IMG/VR virus record: IMGVR_UViG_3300032315_001572
Coordinates: 1 to 64,000 of that record
Direction: 5' to 3' (one strand)
Length of the DNA: 64,000 bases
Origin: a virus
Below the pieces are notes generated by a model. The model made no database searches and was not told the origin of the DNA. It saw only the letters and a program-made list of their open reading frames with translations. Each line of letters starts with the position of its first letter. Position 1 is the stretch's first letter. Made by a program: the position numbers and the translations under genes. Positions 1 to 8,889 of this stretch are shown here, one piece after another.

Positions 1-4
1 CATT

Positions 5-392
5 GGGCCCGTACTGGTTTCGATTTTAAGAAAATAAATTGAAATGCAAGTGGAGGTTGAATCGAGGACTCCTTAAAAAGTTTCAATTATATTAACTGCC
101 AAAACAGCAAAATATAAAGGTCACATCTCTGCAAGAGCTTCTCTTGTTGAATTGACCGCTTCTGTAGTTTAATTTCTACAGCGTGACTACCTTGACACAT
201 CTATTGGATAGTTGCGTAATTAGATGTTTGAGTATAATAAGTTTTTTTATTCTTTTTATATTCAATATTAAAAATAAAATCGCTGAGCATGTTTGTTGTT
301 TATCTATACAAAGCTAAAAATAAAAACAACTAAACTTGTAGTATTTTAATTTAGATTTTTAAAAGACAGAGGTTCAATTCCTCTCGGGTCCA
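5..392 (+). ncRNA. ssrA: tmRNA (transfer-messenger RNA), phage-encoded
   Basis: tmRNA rescues stalled ribosomes by acting first as an alanyl-tRNA and then as a short mRNA for a degradation tag. The 5' end carries the conserved GTACTGGTTTCGAT block (11-24). The acceptor strand GGGCCCG (5-11) pairs with CGGGTCC (385-391), including a G3-U wobble, the identity element for alanyl-tRNA synthetase. The T-arm is AGAGG-TTCAATT-CCTCT, and the discriminator is A392; the CCA end is not encoded. A likely resume codon GCC at 98 opens a 24-codon tag ending in TAA at 170-172. That stop lies in the loop of a CTGTAG/CTACAG hairpin, the classic helix 5 arrangement. The 3' part (173-360) is very AT-rich and should hold the pseudoknots, which I did not resolve. 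It is a one-piece RNA. Confidence 0.95.
98..172 (+). other. tmRNA tag-peptide reading frame
   Basis: The frame starting at GCC 98 reads A-K-T-A-K-Y-K-G-H-I-S-A-R-A-S-L-V-E-L-T-A-S-V-V and stops at TAA 170-172. The start is chosen because the preceding TAACT context and the hairpin-embedded stop match known tmRNAs; GCA at 107 is an alternative resume codon in the same frame. The tag is longer and more basic than the usual ten-residue bacterial tag. It ends in Val-Val instead of the common Ala-Ala, although it keeps a small hydrophobic C-terminus. Confidence 0.7.
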
Positions 393-407
393 ATTAATTT
401 TTATACA

Positions 408-1691
408 TCAAGTACCATCACCACCAGCTTGTTCACTACTCATATTATTTTGTGTTTCTGGACCATTAAGACCTGGCCTAGTTTCTTGGAGTGTGTCTGT
501 ACTAGATCCTGGTGATGTATCAAGACCTATATTTGTAACTGCATTTACAATTGGGGCGATTACGGTGTTTCTTATTGTATCAATTCCACCTTGGAAGACA
601 TCTTGAGTCTGTCCAGCGCCACCCGCTATTTGAATTAAAAAATTATTTATAATAGGACGAATTGCTCCAGCGGTAGCTCTACCTAAAAGCCCAGCTGGAA
701 GCCCTATCTGAACGGCATCTGGAAGATAAGGACTTACAAACGCATTGCTTCCAAATGGATTACCTAAAATATATGTAAAAGAAAAATTACCGTAACTTCT
801 AGTATCAAAATCTGCTTGATATTCAATAGAAACACCATTTGATGCAGCTCGAAAAACTGTGCTCAGAGGTACGTTATTATTCATTGAAGCTACTACGAAT
901 TCAGTAAAAGGTTCCAGTTTAGCGCTTCTAAAACCATTCCATCTTGCTTCTAGATCATCTAGAGTAACAGTAGGAATATCTCCTCCTCCAACAACAGCAT
1001 TATACCAATAACCAAAATCAGTATTTGTATTTACTATCATCAAAGAGCTTTTACAGAAATTTTCTCCATTTACGTCAAATTGAATTTTTCCATTTTCGTC
1101 ATTCCATGATCCAAAATAACCTGGACTTACAGTAGCACTAATATTTGGGGTCCAACTCACAGGTGTCTTATTTTTATAAGATGATACAGGACGTTGAAAA
1201 GTTTTAAATTTAAAAAACTCTTTAGCGCCGTTTTTATCACTAGTTCCATTTATATCAATATCTTGACCTACAGCTTTTCCTATTCTTAGTTTAACATCAC
1301 TCTGATTAACAGTAAAACTCAAACCTTGACCTATTTCGTTAGCTAACTTAGGGTCTAATGATGTCCCGCCCTCTCCACCCTTCCACAATTCAGCAAGACT
1401 ATATCCCATGGCTACTGCTGTCAATGCGTCAAATTTAGGGACATCAGAGGCATTTTTTCTTAAATATACTTTTATTCTAGAAGTATCAATTCCAGGCAAA
1501 TTGCCTTTTTTAGGAGCAGTTGCCCAAGCCTGTAACGGCTTACTATTTGGATTTGATATTGCGAGTGTTACTGACGGGGTTTTAAACTCTGAATTTAAAC
1601 CACATCCACCAGCAGAGCCCTTTATATTAACATTTCCAGCTTTAGCTAAATCTACAGTAACCGTATTTTGTGTTTCATGAACTCCGTCCAT
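408..1691 (-). CDS. Hypothetical protein, probable virion or late protein (427 aa)
   Basis: I do not recognise a family. The protein has no signal peptide and few cysteines. Its C-terminal third is rich in Gly, Ala, Ile, Asn and Gln, and the last 35 residues are low-complexity Ser/Thr/Gly/Asp/Gln. The first third looks like beta-rich structural sequence. It is a lone minus-strand gene, convergent with the tmRNA (15 bp apart) and divergent from the glycan island. The start ATG at 1691 is preceded 7 nt upstream by AGTGTATA, a variant of the motif found before tail genes, which suggests late expression and a structural role. That role is inference only. Confidence 0.75.
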   Translation of the reverse strand: MDGVHETQNTVTVDLAKAGNVNIKGSAGGCGLNSEFKTPSVTLAISNPNSKPLQAWATAPKKGNLPGIDTSRIKVYLRKNASDVPKFDALTAVAMGYSLAELWKGGEGGTSLDPKLANEIGQGLSFTVNQSDVKLRIGKAVGQDIDINGTSDKNGAKEFFKFKTFQRPVSSYKNKTPVSWTPNISATVSPGYFGSWNDENGKIQFDVNGENFCKSSLMIVNTNTDFGYWYNAVVGGGDIPTVTLDDLEARWNGFRSAKLEPFTEFVVASMNNNVPLSTVFRAASNGVSIEYQADFDTRSYGNFSFTYILGNPFGSNAFVSPYLPDAVQIGLPAGLLGRATAGAIRPIINNFLIQIAGGAGQTQDVFQGGIDTIRNTVIAPIVNAVTNIGLDTSPGSSTDTLQETRPGLNGPETQNNMSSEQAGGDGT

Positions 1692-1698
1692 ATTCCTA

Positions 1699-1706
1699 TA
1701 TACACT
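1699..1706 (-). promoter_or_regulatory. Candidate late promoter AGTGTATA
   Basis: On the minus strand AGTGTATA ends 7 nt before the ATG of the 408-1691 gene, the same spacing as the AGTGTAAT boxes at 21802, 36237 and 57783. It differs from the common form at one position (TGTATA for TGTAAT). Confidence 0.45.
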
Positions 1707-1758
1707 TTTTTCATATAAAATACTGGAATATTAGCGCTCATTACTATACAATAAATAA

Positions 1759-2724
1759 ATGAATATTCTTTGGCCAGATATACATAAAAATTTAACAAAA
1801 AATATAGCAAAAGCATTTCATAAGCTTGGGCATACTTTAATTTTACCAAATAATGAATATATTCCAACTAATTTTCCACCAAAAGAATTTAATCAATGGG
1901 CATGGAACACAACTTGGACACAAGAAAAAGCAGATATTGAGTTTCAACATAAAAACGTAAGAGTTTTAAATAAAGATCAAATATTAGATCTTAAACCAGA
2001 AGTAATTTTTATCACAAGTTTTGAAAGTCAATTTGAGATTTTAAATGAAATTTGGCCTCATTTAAAAGATAATAGTAAACTAGCTTGTTATAGTGGCAAT
2101 GATTATTGGGATGGAGCTTATCCATTTTATATTATTAAAAATTATCTTTGTGCTGATTATGTTGGATATGTTTTAGCAAATAAATATAAAGTCAATCATT
2201 TATACTATAAGCCTTGGGTTGATTATGACAGATGCACTTTTGACGGACCAACAGATGGAAACATAATTGGAATTTATATTTCTGAATACGAAAAGAATTT
2301 TAATCAAGAATATAACATGAGCAAAGCTTTACAACAAATTACTCCATATATAGATTATCATTACCACACAGAAAGCTCCCAAGAAGAATTAACTAAAAGT
2401 CTAAAGTCAAGCATTGCAACTCAACACATTAAACATCTTGAAGGATATGGTATAGCAGTAATTGAAAGCATGGCATGCGGAAGACCAGTTTTTATGCATC
2501 GTAAAATGGCTCAAAATAAAAGCTTAATGAATTGGAGCATTGAAAATGTGACAACTTTATTTTTTGAAAGCGAATATGAATATATTGCAAAATTAAAAGC
2601 ATTATATGAAAGCAAAGATTACAGATATTTTCTTCAATATACAACAGCTAGCGTTATAAGACAAATTATTGACAACGATAAAGAAACCGAAAAGCTTGGA
2701 CATTTTCTTAATAATCTAGTATAA
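1759..2724 (+). CDS. GT4-like (GT-B fold) glycosyltransferase
   Basis: The protein (321 aa) is probably a nucleotide-sugar-dependent glycosyltransferase with a GT-B fold. The C-terminal half carries the family signature around residues 230-250, H-L-E-G-Y-G-I-A-V-I-E-S-M-A-C-G-R-P-V, where the Glu of the E-S-M-A motif would contact the donor nucleotide. It is shorter than most GT4 enzymes (350-400 aa), and the N-terminal acceptor domain looks reduced. It is the first gene of the plus-strand glycan island. TATACA at 1745-1750 lies 8 nt before the ATG and may be a -10 box, but no -35 is evident. No Shine-Dalgarno is visible. Donor and acceptor are unknown. Confidence 0.8.
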   Translation: MNILWPDIHKNLTKNIAKAFHKLGHTLILPNNEYIPTNFPPKEFNQWAWNTTWTQEKADIEFQHKNVRVLNKDQILDLKPEVIFITSFESQFEILNEIWPHLKDNSKLACYSGNDYWDGAYPFYIIKNYLCADYVGYVLANKYKVNHLYYKPWVDYDRCTFDGPTDGNIIGIYISEYEKNFNQEYNMSKALQQITPYIDYHYHTESSQEELTKSLKSSIATQHIKHLEGYGIAVIESMACGRPVFMHRKMAQNKSLMNWSIENVTTLFFESEYEYIAKLKALYESKDYRYFLQYTTASVIRQIIDNDKETEKLGHFLNNLV

Positions 2725-2733
2725 TTTTAAATA

Positions 2734-3570
2734 GTGAAAATTTGGCTCTGTGGGATTACCCAAAATGAAAAGCAGAATATTGATGATATGACCAAAGATA
2801 TCCATCAATACTTTGATGGATTGATTTTTGTAGATGGAGGATCAACAGATGGCACACTAGAAGTATTAAATGCAAGAAAAGGCCAAGGAAAGATTATCAA
2901 TAGAGAATGGTCAAATGACCACGATCTTCAAATGAATGGCTTTTTAAGATCAAATATAATGCAAAATGGTGATTGGTTCATTATTCGTGATAGTTGTGAA
3001 AGATTAGATATAGATTGGGCAAGAAATTTGCGTAATTTTATAGAAAACTTCTTAGAAAAAAATAATATAAATAGTTGCGTTGACAGACAAAAAGCTTTTC
3101 TTGTTAAATATTTTGATGATATGATATTTCAAGGAAGTCCTCACTGGGGTCTTCAAGGCATGAGGCCAGGATATCTTGATCTTTACGAATATTATGGAAA
3201 AAATCAAAAAATGTTTGCATGGGAAGAAAGACCAGCCCAAAGAAAGCACTATATTGATAGTGATATGAAATATTATTTTGTTTATGGTAGATCAAATCAT
3301 TGCGTACTTCATTATTATGACAATGGCAAAACTCCAGAAAGATATCAACAACAAGAAGACATTAGACAAACATTTAGAAGATATTGCCAAACCCTAGGAA
3401 TCAAGTTCAGCCTAGATTCATTGAAGCAATATTGGAAAGGCAATGTAATTGATGAAAAAACTAAATTTTTTATTAACAGCGAAAGATTAATAAGAAGATT
3501 TTATAGATTAAACATTTTGAATCATTCGTTAGATCAAATTGACTCCTCAGAAGAATGGAGGTTACAATGA
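2734..3570 (+). CDS. GT2-like glycosyltransferase (GT-A fold)
   Basis: The N-terminus (residues 4-50) has the pattern of family 2 transferases: a hydrophobic first strand, N-E-K near residue 11 and V-D-G-G-S-T-D-G-T near residues 33-41. The remaining 200 residues are less typical, with Trp- and Tyr-rich stretches. The start is GTG at 2734, since no ATG precedes the conserved first strand. The stop overlaps the next gene's ATG in an ATGA. Translation is probably coupled through the island. Sugar specificity cannot be read from the sequence. Confidence 0.8.
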   Translation: MKIWLCGITQNEKQNIDDMTKDIHQYFDGLIFVDGGSTDGTLEVLNARKGQGKIINREWSNDHDLQMNGFLRSNIMQNGDWFIIRDSCERLDIDWARNLRNFIENFLEKNNINSCVDRQKAFLVKYFDDMIFQGSPHWGLQGMRPGYLDLYEYYGKNQKMFAWEERPAQRKHYIDSDMKYYFVYGRSNHCVLHYYDNGKTPERYQQQEDIRQTFRRYCQTLGIKFSLDSLKQYWKGNVIDEKTKFFINSERLIRRFYRLNILNHSLDQIDSSEEWRLQ

Positions 3571-4466
3571 AATTGATTGATTGTTTCATGTATTTTAATG
3601 AAAAAGATATTGCATATCTTAGAATCAAGGAGCTCTATGATATTGTAGATTATTTCGTAATTAATGAAGCCACAAAAACTCACCAAGGACAAGATAAAGA
3701 ATTATCTTTTTGGAAAGATAATAGGCTACAAGAGTTTAAAGGTAAGATTATTTATTCGCCCATAGAACTAGACGGAAGATTTGATCTTTTAATGCCTAAA
3801 TTTTTTCCAGATGCAAAAATTGCAGCAAAAGAACACGAGCAAAGAATAAGACTTTTCGAACAAATCGAGCCACTTAATTTAGATAATTTAGATACAATAA
3901 TGATTTCAGATTGCGATGAAATTCCTAATAAAGATGTATTTCAACAAATGATAAGCTATCCAATCGTTGCATTAAATCAAATGTTCTTTGTTCATTATAT
4001 TGACATTTATACAAATAAGAATGTTACTGGAACAGTAGCTTGCAAATATGAAGGATTAAAACATTTAAATACTTTATGTTTTGGAATGAGTCTTCAACTT
4101 CTAAGACGAGACAAGGATTTTATGCCAAGAATAGAGAATGGTGGATGGCATTATTCTTATATGGGAGGAGCAAAATCTGTTAGCCAGAAAGTAGTTTCAA
4201 CATATGATGGCAATCTAGATTCCAAATGGAAAACGGAAGAAGCCGCTCAACAACTAATTGATGAAAGTATTAAAAATAGAAATAGTCCATTTTCTCAAGA
4301 TCCAATTAGTATTTTAGATTTTAAACACATGACAATTGCTGACCTTAAATTTACGACAGCAAAACAAGGTGGATGGCAAAAGGAATCTGCAAGATGTCAA
4401 TTACATCCTAGAATTATAGAGTCAGATTTTAATGGAGATTTTGAAAATCTGAGGTATAAAAAATGA
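3567..4466 (+). CDS. GT17-family glycosyltransferase
   Basis: This resembles glycosyltransferase family 17, known from eukaryotic beta-1,4-mannosyl-glycoprotein N-acetylglucosaminyltransferase and many bacterial and phage relatives. Visible family features are the N-terminal D-C-F-M-Y-F-N-E stretch, V-D-Y-F-V-I-N-E-A-T-K-T-H-Q-G around residue 30, an S-D-C-D-E-I-P motif near residue 115 that would bind the metal, and G-G-W-H-Y-S-Y near residue 192. I place the start at ATG 3567, which overlaps the previous stop as ATGA and has GGAGG at 3557-3561; an in-frame ATG at 3555 lies inside that Shine-Dalgarno and is less likely. Acceptor unknown. Confidence 0.87.
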   Translation: MKLIDCFMYFNEKDIAYLRIKELYDIVDYFVINEATKTHQGQDKELSFWKDNRLQEFKGKIIYSPIELDGRFDLLMPKFFPDAKIAAKEHEQRIRLFEQIEPLNLDNLDTIMISDCDEIPNKDVFQQMISYPIVALNQMFFVHYIDIYTNKNVTGTVACKYEGLKHLNTLCFGMSLQLLRRDKDFMPRIENGGWHYSYMGGAKSVSQKVVSTYDGNLDSKWKTEEAAQQLIDESIKNRNSPFSQDPISILDFKHMTIADLKFTTAKQGGWQKESARCQLHPRIIESDFNGDFENLRYKK

Positions 4467-5164
4467 AAAATTCTTTTGATTTTTTTGAAAAAATTTATTG
4501 TATTAATTTGTCATATAGAACAGATAAGTGGAAAACTTGCCAAGAAGAATTTGAAAAATTAAATATAAAAAATAAAGTCGAAAGATTTGATGCAATAAAA
4601 TTTGATGGCGCTCATCCTTGTGTTAATATAAGATCTGCTGGATGCTGTGCATCTCACAGAGCCGTAATCGCAAGAGCTAAAGAAGAAAATTTAAAAAATG
4701 TATTAGTACTAGAAGATGATATTCAATTCATAAATGATATTAATAACCAACTAAACCTTTCATTAGAAGATTTAAATAAACAATCAAGATGGGATATATT
4801 TTACTTAGGAATGCATGCTGGACATCATGACATTAAGAGGCCAAATGTTCCACCACTTGAAAGAGTTGATAAAAATTTACTAAGAGTTAATACATGTCAA
4901 TGTGCTCACGCTCAAGGTTACAATAGCAACATATTCAATTTTATACTTGAAAATGTTCCAACACCAGATAAAACATTAGAATGGTTAATGAGAAATGAAT
5001 CTATAGATGGATGGATAATGAGAAATATACAGGCGCAAGGTTATTGTTTTTCGGTAAATGAAATTATAGCAACTCAAAGAGTTTCATATTCAGACAATAA
5101 TTTAGTAATGACAAGATTAGATCAACATTTTATTGATCAGTTTAATAAACATAAACCCTTATGA
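4463..5164 (+). CDS. GT25-family (LPS-type) glycosyltransferase
   Basis: The protein (233 aa) matches glycosyltransferase family 25, which includes LPS beta-galactosyltransferases. The motifs are I-Y-C-I-N-L-S-Y-R-T-D-K-W at the N-terminus, G-C-C-A-S-H-R-A-V-I near residue 52 and V-L-V-L-E-D-D-I-Q-F near residue 77, where E-D-D coordinates metal and donor. It overlaps the upstream and downstream genes by 4 nt each, so it is translationally coupled. Its length is normal for the family. The role in building or capping a surface glycan is inferred from the neighbours. Confidence 0.9.
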   Translation: MKNSFDFFEKIYCINLSYRTDKWKTCQEEFEKLNIKNKVERFDAIKFDGAHPCVNIRSAGCCASHRAVIARAKEENLKNVLVLEDDIQFINDINNQLNLSLEDLNKQSRWDIFYLGMHAGHHDIKRPNVPPLERVDKNLLRVNTCQCAHAQGYNSNIFNFILENVPTPDKTLEWLMRNESIDGWIMRNIQAQGYCFSVNEIIATQRVSYSDNNLVMTRLDQHFIDQFNKHKPL

Positions 5165-5970
5165 TAACATTCTCTCAATTAGGAAAATATGGAGCAATTG
5201 GAAATCAACTTTTTCAATATGCAACTTTATATTCTGTAGGTAAACTAAATGGATATCAAGTTAAAATTCCAAAAACAGAAGAACATTTTGATGAAGGCAC
5301 ATTTAGAATACAGCATTATTTCTTAAATTGTTTCAATAATATATCAGCAGATATTCTCACAGAAGAAGATTTTAAGCAAATAAAATATACCGCAAATTGG
5401 TCTTATAATTTTTATAATAAAAATATATTTACGATACCAGACTTTACTAATTTAGAAGGATACTTTCAATCTTATAAATACTTTAATATTTTTGAAAATG
5501 ATTTAAAAAGACAATTAATTTTTAAAAATGATATTAAAGATTCCATCCACAAGAAATACGACATAGACTTTAGTAAATTTTCTTCTGTTCATTTAAGGTG
5601 TGGTGATTACGCCCATAGGCAACAACATCATCCAGTTATGAATAAAGAGTACTATACAAAAGCTTTTGATATAATAAACTCAGAAAATTACCTAGTATTC
5701 TCAGATACAATATCAAAAGCAAAAGAAATTTTTGGACAATTTAATAATATTAATTTTATTTATATGGAAAATAATCATGCATTTGAAGATATGTATTTAA
5801 TGTCCATATGCCAAAATAATATTCTTGCTAATAGTAGTTTCGCTTGGTGGGCTGCATGGCTTAATAAAAATGATAATAAAGTTGTAGCCCCATCAAACTG
5901 GCTTGGACCAGCTTATAATGGACAATGGAATATAAATGATCTAATACCTCAAAACTGGAGTGTCATTTAA
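5161..5970 (+). CDS. GT11-family alpha-1,2-fucosyltransferase-like protein
   Basis: Family GT11 enzymes transfer L-fucose from GDP-fucose to a galactose-type acceptor. Hallmarks seen here are the N-terminal G-x-x-G-N-Q-L-F-Q-Y-A motif (G-A-I-G-N-Q-L-F-Q-Y-A, residues 11-21), the GDP-fucose-binding H-L-R-C-G-D-Y motif near residue 145 (usually H-x-R-x-G-D-Y) and the C-terminal N-S-S-F-A-W-W-A-A-W-L motif near residue 223. Its length, 269 aa, is close to the bacterial family norm. It fits with the GDP-mannose dehydratase at 16966 and the GT10-like gene at 6579. Confidence 0.93.
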   Translation: MITFSQLGKYGAIGNQLFQYATLYSVGKLNGYQVKIPKTEEHFDEGTFRIQHYFLNCFNNISADILTEEDFKQIKYTANWSYNFYNKNIFTIPDFTNLEGYFQSYKYFNIFENDLKRQLIFKNDIKDSIHKKYDIDFSKFSSVHLRCGDYAHRQQHHPVMNKEYYTKAFDIINSENYLVFSDTISKAKEIFGQFNNINFIYMENNHAFEDMYLMSICQNNILANSSFAWWAAWLNKNDNKVVAPSNWLGPAYNGQWNINDLIPQNWSVI

Positions 5971-5971
5971 T

Positions 5972-6586
5972 ATGCTTTTATCTTTAGAAAATTTAATCAA
6001 TAAATATAATTGTAAAATCAATGGAGTTATCCATATTGGTGGACATCATGGTGAAGAACATGAATCATATAAAAAGCATAATATTCAAAATATTATTTAT
6101 TTTGAACCAATGAAGTCTTCATTTGAGATATTAAAAAACAAAGTAAAGGACGAAGCTCTAGTTGTTAATAAAGCCTTGGGAAATGATAATAAAAAAGTAG
6201 AAATGAATGTTGAGAAAAACAATCAAGGACAATCAAGCTCTATTCTAAACCCCAAAATTCACTTGCAACAATATCCTTGGATTCAATTTACAGATAAAGA
6301 AGAAGTCGAAATGATTAAATTAGATGATTTTGAATTTAATAAAAACAATTATAATTTTATAAATATAGATGTTCAAGGATATGAATTAGAAGTATTTAAG
6401 GGTGCGAAAGATACTTTTAAAAATATAAAATATATAGTGTCAGAAGTAAATAGAGCAGAAGTTTATGAAGGATGCCCTCATATAAAGGATTTATGCGATT
6501 TCTTAAAACAATTTAATTTTGAACTAGAAGAAGTTACTTGGGCTGGAGAAACTTGGGGCGATGCATTTTTTATAAAATATGAATAA
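5972..6586 (+). CDS. FkbM-family SAM-dependent methyltransferase
   Basis: FkbM-type enzymes O-methylate sugars or other small groups. The SAM-binding first motif is V-I-H-I-G-G-H-H-G-E-E near the N-terminus, and the family-typical F-I-N-I-D-V-Q-G-Y-E-L-E-V-F-K-G-A stretch lies around residues 126-142. I take ATG 5972, just after the upstream stop, as start; a GTG at 5960 is in frame and gives four more residues. It is embedded among glycosyltransferases, so methylation of the glycan made by the island is the likely role. Confidence 0.88.
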   Translation: MLLSLENLINKYNCKINGVIHIGGHHGEEHESYKKHNIQNIIYFEPMKSSFEILKNKVKDEALVVNKALGNDNKKVEMNVEKNNQGQSSSILNPKIHLQQYPWIQFTDKEEVEMIKLDDFEFNKNNYNFINIDVQGYELEVFKGAKDTFKNIKYIVSEVNRAEVYEGCPHIKDLCDFLKQFNFELEEVTWAGETWGDAFFIKYE

Positions 6587-7394
6587 ACCATTAGTAAGAA
6601 TAAAAAACTTCTCTTTTTCTCACGCCGATTCTTCATCAGGCTGGAATAAGCCTAATCATTTTCAATGGCAAAGAGATGAACTTCCTGCTGATGAATATAC
6701 TTTTATCACAGACGAATACTTAAAAGATTATACAAATTCTAATTCAATAGCTTTTCTAGTAGAGCCTCCATCTACAAACGCTCCAGCATATGAATTTGTA
6801 TATCAAAATCGCCAAAAATTTAAACATATACTAACCTTTTGTGAAGATTTAATTAAAGTTTGTGAAAATGCATTATTTTATCCATATGGAGGCACATTTC
6901 TTAAAAAAGAAGAATTTGGTTTATATGTAAAAAATAAAAATATATCCATGTTGCTATCAAGCAAAGAATATACAGATGGTCATAAATTCAGACATCTATG
7001 TAAAAATTTTATCTTAAATAAAGGAGTAGATATTTATCAATCATCCAAGGATATTCATTTTAATAAACTTGATACTTCCAGAGATTATAGATACTCAATA
7101 ATCGTTGAAAATGGAAAATATGCATCTTATTTTTCAGAAAAAATTATTGATTGCTTTGCTACTGGAACAATACCAATATATCATGGATGCCCAACTATAG
7201 ATAAATTTTTTAATCCAGATGGTATAATTAAATTTAACTCACTAGAAGAATTAGATATTATTTTAAAATATGCAGATAATAAATTATACGAATTAAAAAT
7301 CAACGCTGTAAAAGAAAATTTTGAATTAGCTAAAAAATATTTAATAGCTGAAGATTGGATTTATAAAGCGTATCCATTTTTATTTAATATATGA
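6579..7394 (+). CDS. GT10-like (alpha-1,3-fucosyltransferase type) glycosyltransferase
   Basis: The C-terminal half resembles family GT10: I-I-V-E-N-G-K-Y-A-S-Y-F-S-E-K-I-I-D near residues 174-191, followed by C-F-A-T-G-T-I-P-I-Y-H-G-C-P. In GT10 the Glu-Asn and the S/T-E-K-I segment form the GDP-fucose site, and the G-T-x-P-I-Y-x-G segment follows directly. The N-terminal domain, which recognises the acceptor, is divergent. It overlaps the FkbM gene by 8 nt. With the GT11 gene it makes a second candidate fucosyltransferase. It could use another GDP-sugar. Confidence 0.82.
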   Translation: MNKPLVRIKNFSFSHADSSSGWNKPNHFQWQRDELPADEYTFITDEYLKDYTNSNSIAFLVEPPSTNAPAYEFVYQNRQKFKHILTFCEDLIKVCENALFYPYGGTFLKKEEFGLYVKNKNISMLLSSKEYTDGHKFRHLCKNFILNKGVDIYQSSKDIHFNKLDTSRDYRYSIIVENGKYASYFSEKIIDCFATGTIPIYHGCPTIDKFFNPDGIIKFNSLEELDIILKYADNKLYELKINAVKENFELAKKYLIAEDWIYKAYPFLFNI

Positions 7395-8044
7395 TACCTA
7401 AAATTATTCATCTTATATGGCTTGGTGGCAAAAAACCAGATAAATTCAATATTACATTACAAAAAATCAAAGAAATAAACAATGATTACGAAATAAAAGA
7501 ATGGAACGATAATAATATTGATTTTGAATTAATTCAAAAAGATTTTTTTAATAAAACTGAGAATCTGGGATCAAAATCTGACATTCTAAGATTTGAATTA
7601 CTTAATAAATATGGTGGTATTTATATGGATTATGATTTTATTCAAATTAAAAAATTTGATGAATTGTTAAATTATGATTTTTTTATTGGTAGCGGAAGCG
7701 AAAATGAGACTTGGAATAGTATAGTGGGATCTATTTCTAATCATAAAATATGTAAAGATTTTATTGATGGTCTATCAAACACTACCCCAGTATTAAAAGA
7801 TGAAAATAAAGATGAAATTGGGATGGTAATGCATAAAACTGGTCCATACTATATACATAAAGTTTATAACGCTAATAATACATTACCTAATATTAAACAT
7901 TTAGGTAAAAATTATTTTTTTCCATTTCCAGGTGATCAAAGAGAATTAGTAAGGAATATGAGCGAACATTCTTTAGATTATATAAAATCTTTTGCTACTA
8001 AGGAAACTTTTTGCATACATTTTCATACCTGCACATGGCAATGA
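7391..8044 (+). CDS. GT32-family glycosyltransferase (DXD sugar-binding)
   Basis: The protein (217 aa) shows the family pattern I-P-K-I-I-H-L-I-W-L-G at the N-terminus and S-D-I-L-R-F-E-L-L-N-K-Y-G-G-I-Y-M-D-Y-D near residues 62-81, ending in the metal-binding Asp-x-Asp. A later I-H-F-H-T-C-T-W stretch matches the His-containing C-terminus of the family. Starts and stops overlap both neighbours by 4 nt. Relatives transfer mannose, galactose or other hexoses; specificity is not readable. Confidence 0.9.
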   Translation: MIPKIIHLIWLGGKKPDKFNITLQKIKEINNDYEIKEWNDNNIDFELIQKDFFNKTENLGSKSDILRFELLNKYGGIYMDYDFIQIKKFDELLNYDFFIGSGSENETWNSIVGSISNHKICKDFIDGLSNTTPVLKDENKDEIGMVMHKTGPYYIHKVYNANNTLPNIKHLGKNYFFPFPGDQRELVRNMSEHSLDYIKSFATKETFCIHFHTCTWQ

Positions 8045-8889
8045 ATATTTTAGAAACTCCTTTCATGGTTAAAACTAATCATGAATATCCTCCAAATAAT
8101 AAAATTATATTTGAAGAATACTTTTATAATTGGTTTATAGAAAACAAACCTTTAATAAATAAAACGTATTTACCAATTTTTTGGACTAATTACTACATAT
8201 CAAAAGACTATGCACAACAAGACATATCTGAAGTAAATATATTTTTAGATAGTTTAGATAAAAACAAACAATACTTTACAATCGTTCAATGGGATGATGG
8301 TATAGTAAATCCATTTGAATATAAAAATATATATGTTTTTGGTCAAGGCGGTGGAGGAGGAAAAAGTGGTTATATTGGAGACTATCCAATCCCATTAATT
8401 TGTCAACCAAATCCAAATATAAAAATAGAAAATAAAGATATTTTTGCTAGTTTTGTGGGGGCCATATATGGAAGAAGTAGTTGCAGAGAAAGTATGTATA
8501 ATAGTCTTAAAAATAATCATAACTATTTATTCCAAAATTCCGTTAGTTATGATATATTTTCAAATGTAATGTCTAGAAGTGTTTTTTCTTTATGCCCAAG
8601 GGGATATGGAGCAACGTCTTTCAGAATATGCGAAGCATTACAACATGGATCTATTCCAGTATATATTTCTGATAAACCATGGATTCCATTTAATGATATG
8701 ATAGATTTTAATGACTATGGAGTTTTTATAAATTCAAAAGATATAGATTATATAGATGATATACTTAAAAGTATATCTAAGGAAAAAATTGAGAAAAAAA
8801 CAAATATTGGAAGAAGTATATATAATGAGTACTATACATATACAGGATGCGCAAATAAAATTAAAAATAAGTGCAATATTAATAAATGA
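8041..8889 (+). CDS. Exostosin-like (GT47-type) glycosyltransferase
   Basis: The C-terminal half carries the exostosin/GT47 pattern: S-V-F-S-L-C-P-R-G-Y-G-A-T-S-F-R-I-C-E-A near residues 180-200, then H-G-S-I-P-V-Y-I-S-D-K-P-W-I-P-F. This pattern forms the nucleotide-sugar site in a GT-B fold. The N-terminal half is divergent and includes a Gly-rich run (about residues 100-107). I choose ATG 8041 as start because it overlaps the upstream TGA as ATGA; the frame remains open to a TTG at 8011 but extension is unlikely. It is similar in general design to bacterial and viral exostosin-like proteins. Sugar unknown. Confidence 0.85.
   Translation: MNILETPFMVKTNHEYPPNNKIIFEEYFYNWFIENKPLINKTYLPIFWTNYYISKDYAQQDISEVNIFLDSLDKNKQYFTIVQWDDGIVNPFEYKNIYVFGQGGGGGKSGYIGDYPIPLICQPNPNIKIENKDIFASFVGAIYGRSSCRESMYNSLKNNHNYLFQNSVSYDIFSNVMSRSVFSLCPRGYGATSFRICEALQHGSIPVYISDKPWIPFNDMIDFNDYGVFINSKDIDYIDDILKSISKEKIEKKTNIGRSIYNEYYTYTGCANKIKNKCNINK

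Noticed and set aside
1-407. A separate tRNA at the left end suggested by the T-arm and acceptor
   Set aside because: The 5' and 3' parts pair with each other over 380 nt and enclose a tag frame, which makes it a tmRNA, not a tRNA.
1408-1867. Short frames overlapping the 408-1691 and 1759 genes
   Set aside because: They overlap well-supported genes in other frames and have no coding-like composition.
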